12,662 bases of DNA from Alphaproteobacteria bacterium (lineage in GTDB: Bacteria; Pseudomonadota; Alphaproteobacteria; Micropepsales; Micropepsaceae): the NCBI GenBank assembly GCA_026400305.1, contig JAPLPI010000296.1, forward strand, positions 1 through 12,662. Reading direction: 5' to 3'. The number at the start of each line of letters is the position of its first letter. Position 1 is the first letter of the stretch. The translations under genes were made by a program, and so were the position numbers. Below, piece by piece: positions 5,901 to 12,662 of this stretch. The notes under the pieces are model-generated. The model had not been told where the DNA came from and ran no database searches. It saw only the letters and a program-made list of their open reading frames with translations.

Positions 5901-7475
5901 CGCCTGACCGACATAAAACTGCCGCTCGGCCACCCGCCCGAGGCGCTGAAAGCCGCCATCCTGAAGAAGCTGAAGCTGCCAGCCGAGGCAGTTTTGGACT
6001 GGCGGGTGTTCAAGCGCGGCCATGACGCCCGCAACAACCAGGCCATCGTTTACGTCTATACCGTGGACGTGACCCTGAAAGAGGGCGTGTCCGGGCCCAA
6101 GGATGCGCGGCCCACGCCCGACATGGACTATCGCGCGGTGGCGACGGCGCCCGCGACGTTCCAGCGACCGCTAGTGATCGGCGCCGGTCCTTGCGGCTTG
6201 TTCGCCGGGCTGATCCTGGCGCAATCGGGCTTTCGCCCCATCATCCTGGAACGCGGCAAGGTGGTGCGCGAGCGCACCAAGGATACCTGGGGCCTATGGC
6301 GGCGCTCACAGCTGAATCCAGAATCCAATGTCCAGTTCGGCGAAGGCGGCGCCGGCACCTTTTCCGACGGCAAGCTCTACAGCCAGATCAAGGATCCGCG
6401 CCATCTAGGCCGCAAGGTGCTGACCGAATTCGTCAGGGCCGGCGCGCCGGAGGAAATCCTTACCGAGGCCCATCCCCATATCGGCACATTCCGGCTCGTG
6501 ACCATGGTGGAATCCATGCGCCAGAGCATCGAGGCGCTGGGCGGCGAGTATCGATTCCAGAGCAAGGTGACGGATCTGCTTTTGACGCCGGAGCGGCAGG
6601 TGCGCGGCGTGCGCCTGGAAAGTGGCGAGGAGATCGAAGGCCGCCATGTCGTGCTGGCGCCGGGCCACAGCGCCCGCGACCTGTTCGAAATGCTGTATGC
6701 GCGCGGCGTCACCATCGAAGCCAAGCCCTTCTCCATCGGTTTTCGCATCGAACATCCCCAAGGCATGATCGACAAGGCGCGCTTCGGCCGCTCCATCCCC
6801 GCCTTGGGCGCCGCCGACTACAAGCTGGTGCATCACGCCAAAAACGGCCGCAGCGTCTACAGTTTCTGCATGTGCCCCGGTGGCACGGTGGTGGCGGCGG
6901 CCAGTGAGCCGGGCCGCGTCGTCACCAACGGCATGAGCCAATATTCTCGCAATGAGCGCAATGCCAATGCCGGCATCGTGGTCGCCATCACGCCCGACGC
7001 CGACTATCCGGGCCATCCGCTTGCGGGCATCGCTCTGCAGCGGCAATGGGAAGAAGCAGCCTTTGCAGCGGGCGGCAGCACCTATGCCGCCCCGGCGCAG
7101 CTGGTGGGTGACTTCATCGCGTCCAAGCCATCAACCGCGCTGGGCGAGGTCATTCCGTCCTACCGGCCCGGCGTGACACCGACTGACCTGTCCAGCTGCC
7201 TGCCCACTTACGCCATTGAAGCAATCCGCGAAGCCCTGCCCGCCTTCGGCAAGCAGATCCGGGGCTTCGACCGAGCCGATGCGGTGCTGACGGGGGTGGA
7301 AACCCGCACCTCTTCGCCCATCCGCATCCAGCGTGGCGACGATTATCAGAGCCTGAACACGCCAGGGCTTTACCCCGCGGGCGAAGGCGCAGGCTTTGCC
7401 GGTGGTATTCTGTCAGCAGGCGTGGATGGCATCCGAGCGGCGGAAGCTGTCGCCAAGTCAATTGCCGGCGCTTAA
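5895..7475 (+). CDS. FAD-dependent dehydrogenase, COG2509 type
   Basis: This 526-residue cytoplasmic flavoprotein belongs to the uncharacterised FAD-dependent dehydrogenase group. The N-terminal region of about 90 residues ([14 protein letters not shown], then [12 protein letters not shown]) is the domain typical of this group. The FAD-binding Rossmann fold begins at [20 protein letters not shown] (91-110), with the GxGxxG glycines at 96, 98 and 101 and the acidic Glu119 in [25 protein letters not shown] (148-167) is a family signature. The second FAD contact is [20 protein letters not shown] near the C-terminus. Substrate and partner are unknown. The start is the ATG at 5895, which opens the conserved N-terminus. 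It is the only ATG that does so, though it lies in a hairpin. Its stop codon overlaps that of cysA on the other strand. No functional link to the sulfate operon is evident. Confidence 0.9.
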   Translation: MLRLTDIKLPLGHPPEALKAAILKKLKLPAEAVLDWRVFKRGHDARNNQAIVYVYTVDVTLKEGVSGPKDARPTPDMDYRAVATAPATFQRPLVIGAGPCGLFAGLILAQSGFRPIILERGKVVRERTKDTWGLWRRSQLNPESNVQFGEGGAGTFSDGKLYSQIKDPRHLGRKVLTEFVRAGAPEEILTEAHPHIGTFRLVTMVESMRQSIEALGGEYRFQSKVTDLLLTPERQVRGVRLESGEEIEGRHVVLAPGHSARDLFEMLYARGVTIEAKPFSIGFRIEHPQGMIDKARFGRSIPALGAADYKLVHHAKNGRSVYSFCMCPGGTVVAAASEPGRVVTNGMSQYSRNERNANAGIVVAITPDADYPGHPLAGIALQRQWEEAAFAAGGSTYAAPAQLVGDFIASKPSTALGEVIPSYRPGVTPTDLSSCLPTYAIEAIREALPAFGKQIRGFDRADAVLTGVETRTSSPIRIQRGDDYQSLNTPGLYPAGEGAGFAGGILSAGVDGIRAAEAVAKSIAGA

Positions 7476-8191
7476 GCTGACAAGAATTCCGACACGAACG
7501 CGGTCGTGGGATTGCGCCGCACATCGGCGGGCGCGCCATATTGCTCGATCCGGCCGTCCTTCATCACCGCCACCAGATCGGCCACGGCAAAGGCTTCTTC
7601 CTGGTCATGAGTGACGAACACGGTGGTGACGCCGGCATGGTCATGGATGCGGCGCAGGTCGGTGCGCAATTCCTTGCGTACCTTGGCGTCCAGCGCACCG
7701 AAGGGCTCGTCCAGCAGCAGCATGCGCGGCTCGATGGCCAGGGCGCGCGCTAGGGCCACGCGCTGGCGCTGGCCACCGGACAGCTGGCTAGGATAGCGGG
7801 CTTCCAGGCCAGACAGCTGTACCAGGTCCAGCAATTCGGTGACGCGTTTGTGAATATCAGCGCTGCTGGGCCGTCGGTTGCGGGGACGCACCTTCAGGCC
7901 GAAGGCGATGTTGTCCGCCACGGTCATGTGCTTGAACAGCGCATATTGCTGGAACACAAATCCGGCATTGCGGGTGCGTGCCGGCATATCCAGCCAGTTG
8001 AGGTCGACAAAACGCACACTGCCGCTGTCAGCGAATTCCAGTCCACCCAGAATGCGCAGCAAGGTGGTCTTGCCCGAACCTGACGGGCCCAGCAGCGATA
8101 CAAAGCCGCCTTGCGGTGCCACGAAGCTGGCGCCGTTCAGCGCCGGAAAGCGGCCGAACTTCTTGGCGACGGAATCAACGGTGAGGGACAT
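7472..8191 (-). CDS. cysA: Sulfate/thiosulfate ABC transporter ATP-binding protein, short form
   Basis: This cytoplasmic ATPase powers the CysT/CysW permease. The 239-residue protein has Walker A GPSGSGKT at 35-42, the Q-loop at 81-82 ([20 protein letters not shown], a CysA-like stretch), the signature LSGGQ at 137-141, Walker B LLLDEP at 158-163, the D-loop and the switch His195 in VTHDQEEA. It ends at EFLSA, right after the nucleotide-binding domain. CysA proteins are usually about 340-365 residues with a C-terminal TOBE-like regulatory region, which is absent here. No CysA-like continuation is visible in other frames downstream, where the opposite gene begins immediately. The ATG at 8191 lies 9 bases after the cysW stop, and its ribosome binding site AGGAG (8202-8198) overlaps that stop codon. 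It is the last gene of the operon. Confidence 0.92.
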   Translation of the reverse strand: MSLTVDSVAKKFGRFPALNGASFVAPQGGFVSLLGPSGSGKTTLLRILGGLEFADSGSVRFVDLNWLDMPARTRNAGFVFQQYALFKHMTVADNIAFGLKVRPRNRRPSSADIHKRVTELLDLVQLSGLEARYPSQLSGGQRQRVALARALAIEPRMLLLDEPFGALDAKVRKELRTDLRRIHDHAGVTTVFVTHDQEEAFAVADLVAVMKDGRIEQYGAPADVRRNPTTAFVSEFLSA

Positions 8192-8200
8192 ACGCTTCTC

Positions 8201-9052
8201 CTAGTGGCGATGGGCGGCGGCGAGCTCGTCCGCGTATCGCCATTCCAGTAGTGACTTGAGGGCAAGGGTGAGCAGCGCCAGCATCGCCAGCAGGGCGGCG
8301 ACGGTGAAGGCGCCCGGATAGTCATAATTGTCGTACAGCAGCTGCACATGCAGCGGCATGGTGTTGGTGACACCGCGGATATGGCCCGACACCACCGACA
8401 CCGCGCCGAACTCGCCCAGGGCGCGGGCGTTGCACAGGAGCACGCCATACAGCAGGCCCCATTTGATGTTGGGCAAGGTGACGCGCAGGAAGGTCTGTAA
8501 ACCGGTAGCGCCCAGAGTTGCGGCGGCCTCTTCCTCGTCGCAGCCCTGGTCGGCCATCAGCGGGATCAGCTCGCGCGCCACGAAGGGAAAGGTCACGAAG
8601 ATGGTCGCCAGCACGATGCCCGGCACCGCGAACAGGATATGGATATTGTTGTCGGCCAGCGACCGGCCGAACCAGCCCTGGGCCCCGAATACCAGCACAT
8701 AGATCAGGCCCGCCACCACCGGCGACACCGAGAAGGGCAGATCGATCAGGGTGACCAGGAAAGTCTTGCCGGGAAAGTCATACTTGGTGATGCACCAGGC
8801 GGCTGCGATGCCGAATACCATGTTCAGCGGCACCGCAATGCCCGCGGCGATCAGCGACAGGCGCACCGACGCCAGGGTGTCGGGCTCCTTGATCGCGATC
8901 CAGAAGGCGCCAATACCATTGGCGAAGGCTTCCTTGAACACCAGCGCCAGCGGCAATAGCAGCAGGATGGCGATAAAGGCGATGGCCACTGCGCCCAGGA
9001 AGAGCCTGAGCCACAGCGGGTCTTCCGTAGGCTTTAAAAACCGCTTTTTCAT
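8201..9052 (-). CDS. cysW: Sulfate ABC transporter permease CysW
   Basis: This is one of two inner-membrane channel subunits for sulfate/thiosulfate import. The 283-residue protein starts with a short cytoplasmic tail and a membrane helix (about 17-39), with further helices across the chain. [20 protein letters not shown] (104-123) is typical of CysW. The EAA coupling loop is [20 protein letters not shown] (173-192), the contact for the CysA ATPase. [19 protein letters not shown] (209-227) is a strong CysW signature. The start ATG overlaps the cysT stop as ATGA (9052-9049), indicating translational coupling and explaining the lack of a clear ribosome binding site. It is full length for the family. 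Confidence 0.94.
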   Translation of the reverse strand: MKKRFLKPTEDPLWLRLFLGAVAIAFIAILLLLPLALVFKEAFANGIGAFWIAIKEPDTLASVRLSLIAAGIAVPLNMVFGIAAAWCITKYDFPGKTFLVTLIDLPFSVSPVVAGLIYVLVFGAQGWFGRSLADNNIHILFAVPGIVLATIFVTFPFVARELIPLMADQGCDEEEAAATLGATGLQTFLRVTLPNIKWGLLYGVLLCNARALGEFGAVSVVSGHIRGVTNTMPLHVQLLYDNYDYPGAFTVAALLAMLALLTLALKSLLEWRYADELAAAHRH

Positions 9053-9903
9053 CTGCGTTTCGCCGCCCAGCTTTGAAGCCCGTTCAGCGCCAGCAGCATC
9101 ACAAAGCTGGCGGCCAGCATCACCACGCCTATGGCGGCAGCCCCGGCATAGTCATATTGCTCCAGCTTGGTAATGATCAGCAGCGGCGCGATTTCGCTGA
9201 CCGCGGGAATGTTGCCGGCGATGAAGATGATGGAGCCATACTCGCCGGCTGCGCGGGCGAACGCCATCGCCATGCCGGTGAGCACAGCCGGCCACAGCAT
9301 AGGCAGGACGACCCGGGCGAGAGTCTGCAGCCGAGTTGCGCCCAGCGTGGCGGCGGCTTCTTCCACTTCCAGGCCCAGTTCGGCCATCACCGGTTGCACT
9401 GTGCGCACCGTGAAAGGCAAAGAAATAAAGACCATCGCCACCAATACGCCATAGGGCGTGTAGGCGACGCGGATGCCATATTCAGCCAGGACTGAACCGA
9501 TCCAGCCATTGGGGGCATAGAGAGTGGACAATGCGATGCCTGCCACCGCGGTCGGCAATGAGAATGGCAGGTCGATCACCGCGTCCAGAAAACCCTTGCC
9601 GGGGAAACGGTAGCGCACCAAAACCCAGGCGATGATCACGCCGAAGAAGGAGTCGATCACCGCCGCGGCCAGCGCCATCCCGAAGGACAGGCGCAAGGAT
9701 GCGAGCACGCGCGGGGTGGAGATCGCCGCCCAGAAACCGCTCGGGCCCAGTTCCATCGGGCGGATCACCAGCGCCAGCAGCGGGATCAGGACCAGCGAGA
9801 TCAGATAGAACAGCGTAAAGCCCAGCGAAAGCCGGAAGCCCGGCAACACGTGCCGGGACCGCAAGGGAAAAAGTTTCAGTCCAATCGCGCTCATGATTTT
9901 CAA
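9049..9903 (-). CDS. cysT: Sulfate ABC transporter permease CysT (CysU)
   Basis: This is the partner inner-membrane subunit to CysW. The protein has about six membrane helices, the first at about 27-48. The CysT motif [20 protein letters not shown] is at 99-118, followed by [18 protein letters not shown]. The EAA loop is [20 protein letters not shown] (179-198), and [20 protein letters not shown] (216-235) is typical. Two starts are possible. TTG at 9903 has a GGAG ribosome binding site (9915-9912) at 8-base spacing. ATG at 9894, three codons later, has no well-spaced site. I give the TTG start, but the difference is only three residues. The gene follows sbp after 72 bases, the largest gap in the operon. 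Confidence 0.93.
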   Translation of the reverse strand: MKIMSAIGLKLFPLRSRHVLPGFRLSLGFTLFYLISLVLIPLLALVIRPMELGPSGFWAAISTPRVLASLRLSFGMALAAAVIDSFFGVIIAWVLVRYRFPGKGFLDAVIDLPFSLPTAVAGIALSTLYAPNGWIGSVLAEYGIRVAYTPYGVLVAMVFISLPFTVRTVQPVMAELGLEVEEAAATLGATRLQTLARVVLPMLWPAVLTGMAMAFARAAGEYGSIIFIAGNIPAVSEIAPLLIITKLEQYDYAGAAAIGVVMLAASFVMLLALNGLQSWAAKRR

Positions 9904-9911
9904 AAGAGAAA

Positions 9912-9941
9912 CTCCGCAGCCGGTTTAGGGACGGACCGCGG
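9912..9941 (-). terminator. Weak hairpin with T-rich tail between sbp and cysT
   Basis: On the minus strand a two-part stem (CCGC/GCGG outer, CCG/CGG inner with a 9-base loop) is followed by TTTCTCTTTT. The stem is short and interrupted. If real, it could be an attenuator or mRNA-processing site that makes the binding protein more abundant than the permeases. Confidence 0.2.
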
Positions 9942-9975
9942 AAAGTTGGGAAAGATTTTGCACCTTAAATACGCA

Positions 9976-10965
9976 TCATTTGCCCGGCTGGTAGATCTGG
10001 TCGAACACGCCGCCATCACCGAAATGGGTGGCCTGCGCCTTGGCCCAGCCGCCGAAATCACCATCCACAGTGGCCAAGGGGATGCTGGGGAACTGCACCT
10101 TGTACCTGGTCAGAATTTCCTGGTTGCGCGGGCGATAGAAATCTTTCGCTTCGATTTCCTGCGCCGCCGGCGTGTAGAGGAACTTTACAAAGGCTTCCGC
10201 AGCAGCGCGACTCTTCTTCCTGTCCACATTCCTGTCCACCACGGCCACCGGCGGTTCGGCCAGGATGGAGCGCGATGGATAGACAATGTCGTACTGGCCG
10301 GGCGATTCTTTCAGCGCCAGATGCGCCTCATTTTCCCACGACAGCAGAACGTCGCCGATGCCGCGCTTGGTGAAGGTCACGGTCGAACCGCGCGCGCCAG
10401 CATCCAGTACCGGCACGTGGCGATAGAGATTGCCGACGAAATCCTTGGCCTTCTGGGCATTGCCGCCCTGCGCCTTTTCGGCAAAGGCCCAGGCCGCCAG
10501 ATAGGCCCAGCGCGCCCCGCCCGAGGTCTTCGGATTGGGCGTCACCACCTGAATGCCCGGCTTCACCAGATCGTTCCAGTCCTTGATCTTCCAGGGGTTG
10601 CCCTTGCGCACTAGGAACACGATGGTCGAGGTGTAGGGCGCGGCGTTGTGCGGCAGGCGTTTTTGCCAGTCGGTGGGCAGAAGCTTGGCGTTTCTCGCGA
10701 CCGCATCGATGTCGGCGGACAGGGCAAGCGTCAAGACGTCGGCCTGCAACCCGTCGATCACGGCGCGCGCCTGGGCGCCGGAACCGCCATTGGACGTGTT
10801 GATGGTGACTTTGTCGGCTTTGTATTTAGCCGCGAAAGCCGCGCCGAGATGCTTGTAGAGTTCGCGGGTCGGATCATAGCTGACATTCAGCAAGGTTACA
10901 TCAGCCTGGGCAGCGGCCCCGGTGAGGAGACCCGCAGCGACCGCCAAGGAAAGAAGACGCTTCAT
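9976..10965 (-). CDS. sbp: Periplasmic sulfate-binding protein
   Basis: This protein captures sulfate (possibly thiosulfate) in the periplasm and delivers it to CysT/CysW. The 329-residue protein has a signal peptide ([20 protein letters not shown], cleaved near AQA-DVT). The mature start is the classic [13 protein letters not shown] (25-37). Other hallmarks are [15 protein letters not shown] (59-73), [12 protein letters not shown] (79-90), [20 protein letters not shown] (103-122), the family signature NPKTSGGAR (144-152), [11 protein letters not shown] (188-198) and [16 protein letters not shown] (202-217). It reads as Sbp/CysP throughout. The start is the ATG at 10965, because AAGGAGA (10977-10971) lies 5 bases upstream and the signal peptide begins there. 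A longer frame to 11043 would add 26 residues that do not fit. The ribosome binding site overlaps the porin TAA stop (10978-10976), so the two genes are coupled. Confidence 0.96.
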   Translation of the reverse strand: MKRLLSLAVAAGLLTGAAAQADVTLLNVSYDPTRELYKHLGAAFAAKYKADKVTINTSNGGSGAQARAVIDGLQADVLTLALSADIDAVARNAKLLPTDWQKRLPHNAAPYTSTIVFLVRKGNPWKIKDWNDLVKPGIQVVTPNPKTSGGARWAYLAAWAFAEKAQGGNAQKAKDFVGNLYRHVPVLDAGARGSTVTFTKRGIGDVLLSWENEAHLALKESPGQYDIVYPSRSILAEPPVAVVDRNVDRKKSRAAAEAFVKFLYTPAAQEIEAKDFYRPRNQEILTRYKVQFPSIPLATVDGDFGGWAKAQATHFGDGGVFDQIYQPGK

Positions 10966-10970
10966 CGGAT

Positions 10971-10977
10971 TCTCCTT
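10971..10977 (-). promoter_or_regulatory. sbp ribosome binding site overlapping the porin stop
   Basis: AAGGAGA shares its first two bases with the porin TAA stop codon and sits 5 bases before the sbp ATG. It decides the sbp start and implies that ribosomes ending on the porin can reinitiate on sbp. Confidence 0.85.
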
Positions 10978-12466
10978 AAAGGGAAATCTGGCTGCGCAAG
11001 ACAACGGCATCAGCAGAAATATCGTTGGCGGGCGCGTTGACATGATTGACCTTGATATTGTCGTAGTTGAGCTGGAACTTGATCGCGTTGTTGGGGTACC
11101 AGTTCACGCCCAAGGTCCAGATATCCTGCTTGCCGCCGGCGATGCCGCCGGTCGCAGCGGTGCTGAAGGGCAGAAAATCCAGATCGATGCTGCTGTAGCG
11201 CGCAGCCACTTCCCACGCTCCCCAGCCGCCCGGCGCGCCCAGCGGCTTGGCCGGGCGGATGTTGCGGAAGCTGGCGGCGGCCGGATCATAGGGATGCTGC
11301 TCGCCGGTCAGCGAATAGGTGAGGAAGGCATACCAGCCGGTGAAGCTGGGATTGGGCACCGCGATACGGCGCTCGATCTCATAGCGGAACCAGCCACCCT
11401 GACCGTAAAATCGATCATATTCACCGGCCGTCTCGAAGCCAAACTCGCGCACATGATGGGCATCGATATTAGCGGTATCCACCGTTTTGCTGGCATCCAC
11501 GGCCACTTCTGGGCCGTTGCTGAAGCGGATGGTGTTGAGCGCGGGGCTGGGGACGGTATCCGACAGCTTGAGCACTTCGGTGATATGGCCATCCACCAGC
11601 CACTTCACCTCAGGTTCGGACACGGCCAGCCAGGCAGCGCGGCCGATCACAGCTTCCTGGGCATCAAAAGTGCCGACTGCGGCGCCACTAGATGTGTTAT
11701 CGCTGGTTTTCTTGCCTGTGTAGGAAAAGGAAACGAGATAACTTTCACCTTGCGCGAAAATACTGGCTGCTTCGCGGCTGGGCGCGCCGCCCAGATTGCG
11801 TGCGACATCGACCGATGCAGCCCGCTCCGGGAAGAATAGTTCGCCCGAGCTGGTCTGGTCTTCCAGGCCTTCGGCGGGCGTATAAGCGCCGATGCGGAAG
11901 CCGAACGGCCTGAGACCGTCATATTCGATATAGGCGTTGTAGATGTAGCCGCGATTTTCGACGCCGTAACCGCCAAAGTCGTAAATGAAATTGTAGGCCC
12001 AGTCGTTATTGACGGTGCCCTGGAAGCCAAGCTGGGCGCGGCGGAAATTGGTGCCGCTGTTCAGGTCCACGCTGGCGGGATTCTTGCCTTGCGCGAAATA
12101 GCCGGTGTCGAACTGCATCAGGGCGCGCAGCGACAGAGTGAAAGCTCCATCGGCGGAGGCGAAGCTCGCTCGGCCATTGGAGATGCTGGCTTTGGTCTGC
12201 GCGTCGAGCCGGTGGTTGATATCGACATACTGGGCGCTGGTTCTGCGCTTCAGATCGGCCAGCGCGGCGCTGCTGCCGGCATCGGCTTCGGAGGCCTTGA
12301 TCTCGCGCAGCTGAAGCTGGACGTCGCGCAGCTGCTGTTCCAGCAGGCCGATACGAGGATCTTGTGTGGTGGCGGCCGGCTTCTTGGCGGCCGCGGCAAA
12401 GGCGGAACCAGACAGGACGGCGGCGGCCGCACCGGCCAGGAGGAGCGAAACCAGAATTCGGCGCAT
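10976..12466 (-). CDS. OprO/OprP-type porin, probably for sulfate
   Basis: This outer-membrane channel protein of 496 residues has a signal peptide ([20 protein letters not shown], cleaved near residue 24). A predicted coiled coil follows at about 38-92 ([20 protein letters not shown]), as in several porins of this class. The barrel starts near 95. Features of the phosphate-selective porin O/P family (Porin_O_P) include [20 protein letters not shown] (138-157), [36 protein letters not shown] and FFPERAA. It leads the sulfate operon, so sulfate or an organosulfur anion is a likelier substrate than phosphate; this is inference from position. The last residues, RSQISL, lack the aromatic C-terminal residue usual for outer-membrane barrels. 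Its stop overlaps the sbp ribosome binding site. The ATG at 12466 opens the signal peptide, with only a weak GGGG upstream. Confidence 0.85.
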   Translation of the reverse strand: MRRILVSLLLAGAAAAVLSGSAFAAAAKKPAATTQDPRIGLLEQQLRDVQLQLREIKASEADAGSSAALADLKRRTSAQYVDINHRLDAQTKASISNGRASFASADGAFTLSLRALMQFDTGYFAQGKNPASVDLNSGTNFRRAQLGFQGTVNNDWAYNFIYDFGGYGVENRGYIYNAYIEYDGLRPFGFRIGAYTPAEGLEDQTSSGELFFPERAASVDVARNLGGAPSREAASIFAQGESYLVSFSYTGKKTSDNTSSGAAVGTFDAQEAVIGRAAWLAVSEPEVKWLVDGHITEVLKLSDTVPSPALNTIRFSNGPEVAVDASKTVDTANIDAHHVREFGFETAGEYDRFYGQGGWFRYEIERRIAVPNPSFTGWYAFLTYSLTGEQHPYDPAAASFRNIRPAKPLGAPGGWGAWEVAARYSSIDLDFLPFSTAATGGIAGGKQDIWTLGVNWYPNNAIKFQLNYDNIKVNHVNAPANDISADAVVLRSQISL

Positions 12467-12517
12467 GAAAACCCCGTCGAAAAATCATCCCGCCGGCCGC
12501 CTTGGGACCAGCTGCAG

Positions 12518-12547
12518 ATTAATTCCGCTAATTCTCTATCTAGTCAA
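12518..12547 (-). promoter_or_regulatory. Candidate promoter of the sulfate operon
   Basis: On the minus strand TTGACT (12547-12542) matches the -35 consensus at five of six positions. ATTAAT (12523-12518), 18 bases on, matches the -10 at four of six. Transcription would begin near 12510, leaving a leader of about 44 bases. The remaining upstream DNA to 12662 shows no gene, no recognisable riboswitch and no obvious operator. Confidence 0.35.
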
Positions 12548-12662
12548 TGGGGATTGCGATGTATTTTTGAAGCTTAGGAACGCAAGACCTGATGCGGCAA
12601 GATTATAAAGCACCCGAACGGCGCAATTGTGCCGCGGCCGTCGCCAGATTCCTGGATTCCAG

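Noticed and set aside
9850..10614. 254-codon plus-strand open frame
   Set aside because: It is antisense to sbp and cysT, with no signal or motif.
10966..11043. N-terminal extension of Sbp by 26 residues
   Set aside because: The ATG at 10965 has a strong ribosome binding site and starts a normal signal peptide. The extension would overlap the porin coding region.
10922..11839. 305-codon plus-strand open frame
   Set aside because: It is antisense to the porin and sbp and is explained by codon bias of the real genes.
12548..12662. Sulfur-related riboswitch or another gene upstream of the porin
   Set aside because: No SAM-riboswitch-like stems and no credible coding frame could be seen. The imperfect GGCGCAATTGTGCC palindrome near 12620-12633 is too short to interpret.

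Overview
The window looks like chromosomal DNA from a GC-rich, Gram-negative alphaproteobacterium-like organism that uses TonB-dependent uptake and degrades plant polysaccharide. This rests on base composition, several Sec-type signal peptides, a TonB-dependent receptor remnant, an OprO/OprP-type porin, a periplasmic GH51 arabinofuranosidase and a periplasmic aldose 1-epimerase. The exact genus cannot be fixed from the sequence alone. I see no rRNA, tRNA, CRISPR array, intact insertion sequence or phage gene.

Layout. Positions 1-204 (minus) hold the first 68 codons of an unidentified secreted protein. A complete RecQ helicase gene follows at 274-2076 (minus, GTG start). After a mostly empty 319-base gap, positions 2396-5819 form a carbohydrate block. 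It contains a secreted aldose 1-epimerase with a frameshifted C-terminus (plus), an intact secreted GH51 alpha-L-arabinofuranosidase (minus), a regulatory-looking gap with a LacI-type palindrome and a long nested inverted repeat, and a TonB-dependent receptor reduced to its two ends by an in-frame internal deletion (plus). Two of the three carbohydrate genes are damaged, so this locus appears to be decaying around a preserved hydrolase.

A COG2509-type FAD-dependent dehydrogenase (5895-7475, plus) comes next, with its start codon buried in a 9-bp hairpin. It ends tail to tail with the last gene of a sulfate-uptake operon, and the two stop codons share one TTAA.

The right half (7472-12466, minus) is a compact five-gene sulfate import operon, read from right to left: OprO/OprP-like porin, periplasmic sulfate-binding protein (Sbp), permeases CysT and CysW, and a short ATPase CysA. 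Overlapping stop codons and ribosome binding sites show tight coupling. The proposed route is outer-membrane entry through the porin, capture by Sbp in the periplasm, and ATP-driven import through CysT/CysW/CysA. The most notable points are the porin leading the sulfate operon, the CysA lacking the usual C-terminal regulatory region, and the paired gene decay in the arabinose block. I found no convincing wholly new system; the rest is ordinary metabolism with some unusual details.
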